Source: Lactuca virosa (lineage: Eukaryota; Streptophyta; Magnoliopsida; Asterales; Asteraceae). Taken from it: a stretch of DNA of 64,000 nt. Shown in pieces: positions 57,802-64,000 of the stretch. The stretch covers positions 402,058,216-402,122,215 of the forward strand of contig CAKMRJ010001112.1 of NCBI GenBank assembly GCA_928212115.1. Reading direction: 5' to 3'. A program made the translations under genes and the position numbers. Each line of letters begins with the position of its first letter. Position 1 is the first letter of the stretch. The notes beneath the pieces are model-generated. The model was not told where the DNA came from and searched no databases. It was given only the letters and a program-made list of their open reading frames with translations.

Positions 57802-59316
57802 TGAATTCTTGGGGAAAAATATAAGTTTATAAAAGAGTTTAATGTTTTGAGTATTTTTGATGATTTAATGTCGTTTTATCATGATTTTATAACACAAAGT
57901 TCTTGTGTTATACTTGTATTCCCCCCCCCCCTTAAAACAGTAGAAATTATGAAAATACGGGGGTATGAACTCACTTGATAGGTGGTGATTTGGACAGCGT
58001 TTCGTTTTCTGGAAAAGAGTTTATTTGACGAAAAATCGGCTTAAATCGAGCAGAGTTTCGATTGGAGAAAGTTGTTTTTCTCGGGAATATCGGGGCTTCG
58101 AGGCTTGATTAGGGTTTTAGACTTGATATCGGGGCTTTAGGGGTTGTATGTGAGTTTTTGGAAGTGAAAGGAGTGAAAAGAAATGGAAAATGGGGTGAAA
58201 ATGTGTAAAAATTCGGAGAGTCTCGCATGCCTTATATAGGCCGAAGCCTCGGATCCGAAGCTGGGGGAGGCTGTCGCGTGTTCGGACAGGTGGCGAGGGG
58301 AAGGGGCTCGCTTGGGACAGCTGGCTCGGCGTGTCGGATGGCCATTGGACCGAACTTCGGTCGAATCAGGAGGAGGCGCGTGTCCGAGGGGTGTGGTCCT
58401 GCGAGGGTGTCGGCTGGCTACTGGACCTCGGCTTCGGTCCAATCAGAAGATGACACGCACAACTTCGGTCCAATGAGAAGGTGCCACGAAGCAGACACGG
58501 GGAAGCCTCGCATGCGAGGTGACGTGGCCGAAGGTACACCATGCGAAATTGCCCGGTTTTTAATATTTCTCGATTTTTGTGCCAAAAACTTGCGAAAATC
58601 ATAATTTTCGTATACGAGCTCCGTTTTCGGCGTTCTTTATATGCACGCGTAGGTAAAATTATACTCTATGACTTTCGTTTAGACTTCGTTGGATAATTTT
58701 GACTTTATATTTAATATTATTATTTTTAACAGACCGGGACAGGAAATCCGTTAAAAATTCATAACTTCTTCATCCGACGTCCGTTTTTGTCTGTCTTTTT
58801 ACCGTTGTACTACTATTCACGAGACCTTCAATTCTCATTTAGGTTGTATCGGCTAAAAATCACTCGATCTTTATTTCGAGTTTTTAGCTGTACACTGTTA
58901 TACTGAAACTTAGAAAAATCGTAACTTCCTCATACGAAGTCAGATTTTGCCGTTCTTTTTATGAAAGTTCTCGGTTTAACATAAACTACAACTTTCATTT
59001 AGATTGTTATGGCTAAAAAGCCTTTTAGTGAAAATTCAGTTTTTACGCTGAATAATGTTTTGCCGGTTTTGTCGCGGATCTTCGATTGGTCATAACTTCT
59101 TCGTTATAACTCGGATTTTAGTGTTCTTTATATTTTTGGAAACCTTGTTACAATCTCTACCACTTGGTTCATCCCAATCATGATTGTTTAATATTTTATT
59201 TTTGAGGGTCAATTATATAAATATACACAGTATGCTAAAATTTCTCTTTATTGTTTTAAAAAGAACTACAAATTGACCTACATTATTACATAGGTTTGAA
59301 ATAACGGTTTGTTACA
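56419..59316 (-). repeat. Solo LTR of a gypsy-type element (2,898 bp)
   Basis: Perfect 5-bp target duplication GATTA at 56414-56418 and 59317-59321. On the minus strand it begins TGTAACAAACC and ends GGGGGTGTGACA. No PBS, PPT or coding sequence lies inside, so the interior and one LTR were probably lost by LTR-LTR recombination. A minus-strand TATA-like CCTATATAAG is at 58231-58240. Upstream of it are CTTCGGTCCAAT-type repeats (58355, 58432, 58463) and four diverged units of about 160 bp (58601, 58761, 58921, 59091). Confidence 0.88.
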
Positions 59317-59321
59317 GATTA

Positions 59322-60111
59322 CAACTATTTCTATGGTCCATATATTTAAGAAAAAATTGAAATGTGGCATCCACCATATATCCGAACAATATATCTCAAG
59401 TTAAAGTAACGACAAACTATGGATTCAAAGAGATTACAATATAACATGCAAGTCGTTTATAATATTAATGTACATGACTACAAATTACCTATTAAGTGGT
59501 TAAAACTAATAAAGCAATGTTCAAAATGAAAACTCCGGTCTAAAACCTGAAGAACTAGTTTGAAATTTTCCTTTTGTAATAAATAGGTATTTTGTATGTG
59601 TTTTGTAGTCGGGTTATATAGGTTGTGATTATCTTTAAATTTATGTGTCATATACAAATAAGTTGTATGTAATTGTATAATTATTGAATTAGACTTTATT
59701 TTTTTAACATGATATCCCAAAAATAGGCCAAACTTGAAGAAAAAATAATTAAGTTATAACCATTTGTGTTTAACTACAAGTATCCCTAACTTTCGATATA
59801 ACAAAATAGTATGGAAGACTAAAAAACCTATTGAGATACATATGGTTGACTTAGTAGCCAGTAATACATACACATACACTCATAACCACCACTAATGCAT
59901 TTAACAACATGTAAATATGTGCATATAACAAATCACATATAAGGACTCATATATCAAACTCCATAAACCACATACATATATTTACATGTATAACTACATA
60001 TAAGAATTGCATATACAAACCACACATATAAACCATATATGAATTCCTCGTGTAAGAATCGCATATAAGTTGTGCATATGAATGACCACATATAAGAACT
60101 ATAACACACAC

Positions 60112-60165
<54 letters not shown>

Positions 60166-61611
60166 AGTCCTAAATAGGAAAAGTGAACCAACACAACTAT
60201 TTCTCATAAGACCCGACTGCAGGCATATCAAAGACAACCCATCTTTCAATTTGAACCAAAATCATCATGGTTGTGGGGAAAGAAAAGAACCGATGATTTT
60301 CAAACTCCATCCCCAACATTATAGACTTTACATGAACACATAAGGATATCCATGACTCTACTAAGAAGGTTGTTTCTATTAGGAAGCTTATTCAAAGTCA
60401 ACTAATAAGTTATAACATTCTCCATAATTAGAACTAAACAACTTTAATTTGTATGGTTATGATAAATTATTAACATAGACTTGTCAATAAAAGATCTCAC
60501 ATAATAAACCATGCACTCACCCAATCCCACCATATCACAAACCCATTGATCTTGTTGACCAGCCAAAGAAATTGTAGCTTAAGAATGTTGTCTCTAGTAG
60601 GAAGCTTATTTAAATCCAAATGATAAGCTATACATTCTTCATAATTATAACTAAAAAACTTTAATTTGTAGTGTTATGATCAGTTATTAATGTAGGCTTG
60701 TCAATAAAAGATCTTGTAGAGGAAACCATGAACTCACCCAAACCCACCATATCACAAACCCATCGATCTTGTTGGGTAGCCAAGGAAACTATAGCCAATA
60801 AGCCAATAAGACCATATTAGTGAAGGCCTTCAAGCCTACCTCTCGAATCACGTTGAAGGGAATCCACCAAACTATCCCACGCCAATTTATCACTAACTAA
60901 AATATCCTCTAACCAAACATCGTCGTAAAAGAAGTAAGTGACTCATCAACCTCATACTGGTTCCACAATCATTGGAATGGATTACATCGGGTATGTTGGC
61001 CTACATAACACAACAGGACCGCCTCAACCTCACCCACCATAATATGTCGACATATAAACAAACAAGAAATCAAGTAGGCAAATAAGCACACACATCTATC
61101 AATCTACTTGTCGAACAGTTCACTACCACCTACTAGGCCCCTCACTAAACACTGCTCTACTACTGACAATCTCCAAGGAATGAATAGCCATATCTAACCA
61201 AAGGTGAGATAGAAACCAGGATAAATTATACTACTCTAGAGCCACAACTAAAAAAGGAACATGCAAGAAATCCTACATCAAGAGTCCTCAGGTTATCCTA
61301 CGTGACTACATACAACCCCTAGGGTATCGCTCTAGATAATAACCAGCCTATTGGTATGCTAACCAGCATACCAGTACTCCTATATCCTAATGCATAAGGA
61401 TATATATACATATCTAGCAGATCACTACAGCACAACAACATCCTATACACAAGGATACATAACCAAGTCTCCAAAGAATGTGTAGCCCTATGTAACCAGA
61501 GGTAGGACAGACACCCAGACAGATGATCCCACTCTAGAGCCACAACCAAACAAGGAACAAGCAAGAATGCCTAGATCAAGAGTCCTCAGGCTATTCTACA
61601 TGACTACATAC
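59322..61611. other. Unassigned DNA with local duplications
   Basis: No coding region is supported. It contains an AT run (60115-60162), a diverged tandem duplication of about 217 bp (60364-60580 and 60581-60796), and a second duplicated segment of about 140 bp (61178-61315 and 61474-61612). Confidence 0.6.
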
Positions 61612-62511
61612 TGTAACGACCAAATTTTCAAAAGAAAATTTTCATTTTTAAATAACCAAAATACTTTCCACAAACCATGAAATCCCAAATACAATTGTTT
61701 TCAAATTCATAACAATAACAATTTTATTTCAAATCATCAGTGTCCCCAAAAAACGCCTGAGAGAGAGTGCACGCCGGGCAATCAAGCCTTGCCCTTGCCC
61801 TTGGGCTCAGATGTACCTGAAACAAATCCACAAACTGTAAGCTAATGCTTAGTGAGTTCCCCAGAGCATACTACACACATTCCATATAAACACATAATCA
61901 TATTAGCTATAAAAGCTACATATACGACAACAACCATGCATACAACATATAGGGATGCCCTGTAAACCCTCCAGGGTCTTACTCCGGGTGCCATGGGAAC
62001 CCCCACATGGTCTTAGCCCACTATTATACAAACCAGACATGCAAACATATCAGGATGCCCTGAAAACCCTCCAGGGTCTTACTTCGGGAGCCATGGGAAC
62101 CCCCACATGGTCTTATACCCAAGTGCCTCTGGAACCCCCCGAGGTCTTTCATGCAAGTATTACAATCACAACTAGCATACCACATATCTCATAACCAACT
62201 AGCATGTCACATAACAAATAATGGGCCGACCTTGGTGCCTTAGACCCATTGGTATGGTGAGGAGACTCAACTCTTGAATGTTGAACTGACATGCTAAGAT
62301 CAGATAAATCCCACGCACTGCTCCAACTCAACTACCTATAATCATCATGTGTTTAACTTGTCTGTTGCAGCGAACAAATGACCAAATATCAAAACTGTTG
62401 ATTCTAGAAGAATACCCAGGATAATCTTGCCCAAACGACGTTGATTCTATGAATACCGTGGGATTGGCTTCAAAATTCGGTAAACACACACGGAATTTTG
62501 AGAGAAAATTA
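61612..62511 (-). repeat. Gypsy-type LTR fragment
   Basis: Starts TGTAACGACC on the plus strand, the mirror of an LTR end GTCGTTACA. The minus strand carries the block GGGGAACTCACTAAGC followed by a TTTCAGGTAC-like word, seen near the 3' part of the Gypsy-B, -C and -F LTRs. Two 98-bp tandem units with CCTCCAGGGTCTTAC lie at about 61953 and 62051. No PBS is next to it. Its other end was not located; the flank beyond the TRIM (62904-63106) may belong to it. Confidence 0.65.
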
Positions 62512-62903
62512 TGTTGAGAATCAGCGTTACCGGTTGATCTAAAACCAATTGGTGTTAGAAAGGGCGCAACCTTACCCATATAGCGCATTCAGCCCTACAG
62601 GACCAGGCATTCTATTGCGGCACTCCGGGCCATCATGCGAGGACTTGGTCGATGCCATTTCTGACCCCCAACAATCCCCCCCCCCCCTCAGAAATTGCTC
62701 CCTGAGAGAATAGAACCCTCACCACTGGCTCTGATACCACTTGTTGAGCATCAACGCTACCGGTTGATCTAAAACCAATTGGTGTTAGAAAGGGCGCAAC
62801 CTTACCCATATAGCGCATTCAGCCCTCCAGGACCAGGCATTCTATTGCGGCACTCCAGGCCGTCGCGAGCGGACTTGGTCGATGCCATTTCTGACCCCCA
62901 ACA
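62512..62903 (-). mobile_element. TRIM element (392 bp)
   Basis: Two 162-bp LTRs (62512-62673, 62742-62903) enclose only 68 bp, which hold a minus-strand PBS TGGTATCAGAGC (62728-62739) and a polypurine tract (poly-C on the plus strand, 62675-62697) beside the left LTR. LTRs begin TGTTGAG and end CCCCAACA. About ten differences separate them. It has no coding capacity and would need another element's enzymes. The flanks (AAATTA and AAATGA) suggest a decayed target duplication, not proven. Confidence 0.9.
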
Positions 62904-63106
62904 AAATGAAAGTTCTTTAAACTGATCAATGACCATCCAAATTACATCAGAAAGGCTTAAATAAGAAGCATAATTTTAAAAGAACCCCTAAAGAGACATG
63001 GGCCAAACACAAACCCAAAAACAAAGTCCAATAATTATGAAAAAAACGCAAAAATGTCCATAAGTCCAATTTAGAAAGCGATTTCTGCACTCAAAAATGT
63101 GTAAAT
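62904..63106. other. Flank between TRIM and Copia-H
   Basis: About 200 bp, AT-rich, no frame or motif recognised. It may continue the minus-strand gypsy LTR at 61612. Confidence 0.4.
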
Positions 63107-63588
63107 TGTTGGGTCAAAAATATGGTTTATACTTTGCTTTTCTAGGAAAATGTATTTTTATGTCTAGGACGAGGTGTTTACGGCCGTAAACAGGTTTACG
63201 GCCATAAACCCTGTTTACGGCCCAATGGGTGTTTACGGTCGTAAACCCATTTACGACCGTAAACCCATTCACGGCTCATGTTCACCAAGCCCATGTTTCT
63301 TATGTATAAATATAGGTGTAAGGGGTGAGGAGTAGAGTGATAAACACTAGAGGAGCTTAAGTGTGTGCATTTGAAGGTGTTCTAGAGAGAGAAACTAGAG
63401 AGAAGAACAAGTGTGTGTTAGTGTGTGTGAATCTCATGTAAAGGATCATCATTCTATTCATTAATACATTGAGATTCATATTATTCTTCTTCTCCTTCTC
63501 TTCTATTTGATCTGACATCATCCGTTTGATTGGGATTCCGCACCATCAAACGGATCTGATTGATATACAAGCAGATTGGGGACTTACA
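63107..63588 (+). repeat. Copia-H 5' LTR (482 bp)
   Basis: TGTTGGGTC to GGGGACTTACA, followed by a PBS. The edges resemble those of Copia-E read on its own strand (TGTTGGGTC, GGGACTTACA). A 16-bp perfect palindrome GTTTACGGCCGTAAAC (63176-63191) and four or five related copies extend to about 63277. TATAAATA follows at 63305-63312. Confidence 0.85.
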
Positions 63589-63590
63589 AT

Positions 63591-63602
63591 TGGTATCAGA
63601 GC
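63591..63602 (+). promoter_or_regulatory. Copia-H primer-binding site (tRNA-iMet)
   Basis: TGGTATCAGAGC, two bases after the LTR end. Confidence 0.93.
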
Positions 63603-64000
63603 TTGGATTGTATCAGTCAATTTTGTCAGATCTGGAGCTTATTTGATCTTATTTTCCAAAGATTCTTGCGTTTTTGGATAGATATATGAAAATTAAGGGG
63701 GGTTTGTTCTTCGCGTTTTTCATAAAAACAAGTTTTTGATCGAGTTTTGGAGCAAAAATGGTGAAAAACGCCGTTTTTTTCGCGATCTGCAGCTGTGTTT
63801 ACGGTCCTTGAAGAGTTTACGGTCCTTGAAGAGTTTACGGTCGTAAACGTGTTTACAGTCGCCGGAGTTTACGGCCGGAAACGTGTTTACGGTCGCCAGA
63901 GTTTACGGCCGTAAACGGTTTACGGTCGCCGGAGTTTGCGGCCTCGACTCGGAATTCGGTAGCGGCTCGGTGAGCAGCATCCTCGCACCAGGTCTTCGCC
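63603..64000 (+). other. Copia-H 5' leader, cut by the window edge
   Basis: No gag yet. From 63798 to about 63946 it repeats TTTACGG words and palindromes related to those in the LTR (TTTACGGCCGTAAAC, TTTACGGTCGTAAAC), alternating with GTCGCCGGAG-like words. Gag should follow to the right. Confidence 0.75.

Noticed and set aside
58137..58604. Frames on both strands in the GC-rich middle of the solo LTR
   Set aside because: They fall on the promoter-like repeats of the LTR; the translations are repeats of the DNA motif and match no domain.
61612..63106. Single complete LTR spanning 61612-63106 with the TRIM inside
   Set aside because: Plausible, but I found no matching right end or target duplication, so only the left part is annotated.

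Overview
This window is plant nuclear DNA made almost entirely of nested LTR retrotransposons. No ordinary host gene, tRNA, rRNA or bacterial-type feature could be supported. The element types (chromodomain Ty3/gypsy, Sirevirus-like Ty1/copia, a TRIM) fit an angiosperm. Clusters of ACTCG-N-CGAGT inverted repeats in several LTRs recall Asteraceae genomes, particularly lettuce (Lactuca). That species guess comes from memory and is an inference.

Layout, outermost to innermost. A Sirevirus-like copia (Copia-G, + strand) is the oldest layer; only its RNase H end, 3' region and 3' LTR are visible (50898-54016). Gypsy-A (+) lies inside it and ends at 50897; its 5' LTR is off the left edge. Gypsy-A was hit three times: Copia-1 (-, ending 1486) in gag, Copia-2 (-, 3950-11850, 5-bp target duplication TAGGT, LTRs about 99% identical) in the integrase region, and Gypsy-C (+, 14769-50464) in the 3' LTR. 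The 5' LTR of Gypsy-C holds Gypsy-B (+, 16413-26353) and Copia-E (-, 26587-43522, duplication GATTG). The gag of Copia-E holds Gypsy-F (+, 34755-42104, duplication GAACC), giving five levels of nesting. The right flank (54017-64000) has unassigned AT-rich DNA, a 2.9-kb solo LTR with a perfect GATTA duplication (56419-59316), a minus-strand gypsy LTR fragment carrying a 392-bp TRIM (62512-62903), and the 5' LTR and leader of another copia (Copia-H, from 63107).

No element has an intact polyprotein. Gypsy-B comes closest: its Gag frame is open, but Pol has four nonsense codons and two frameshifts. All eight visible primer-binding sites match the 3' end of initiator tRNA-Met.

Three signals go beyond routine annotation. 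(1) A GT-AG intron of 68 or 72 nt sits at the same codon between Gag and protease in Gypsy-A and Gypsy-B. It contains in-frame stops or shifts the frame, so unspliced RNA would give Gag and spliced RNA Gag-Pol. (2) The untranslated leaders of Gypsy-B, -F and -C share a two-part RNA hairpin whose apical loop carries a self-complementary hexamer (GGGCCC or GAGCUC). Its stems are kept by compensatory changes, resembling a retroviral dimerisation element. (3) Unrelated families carry clusters of short inverted repeats, each family with its own sequence, placed upstream of TATA and again downstream in the transcript.
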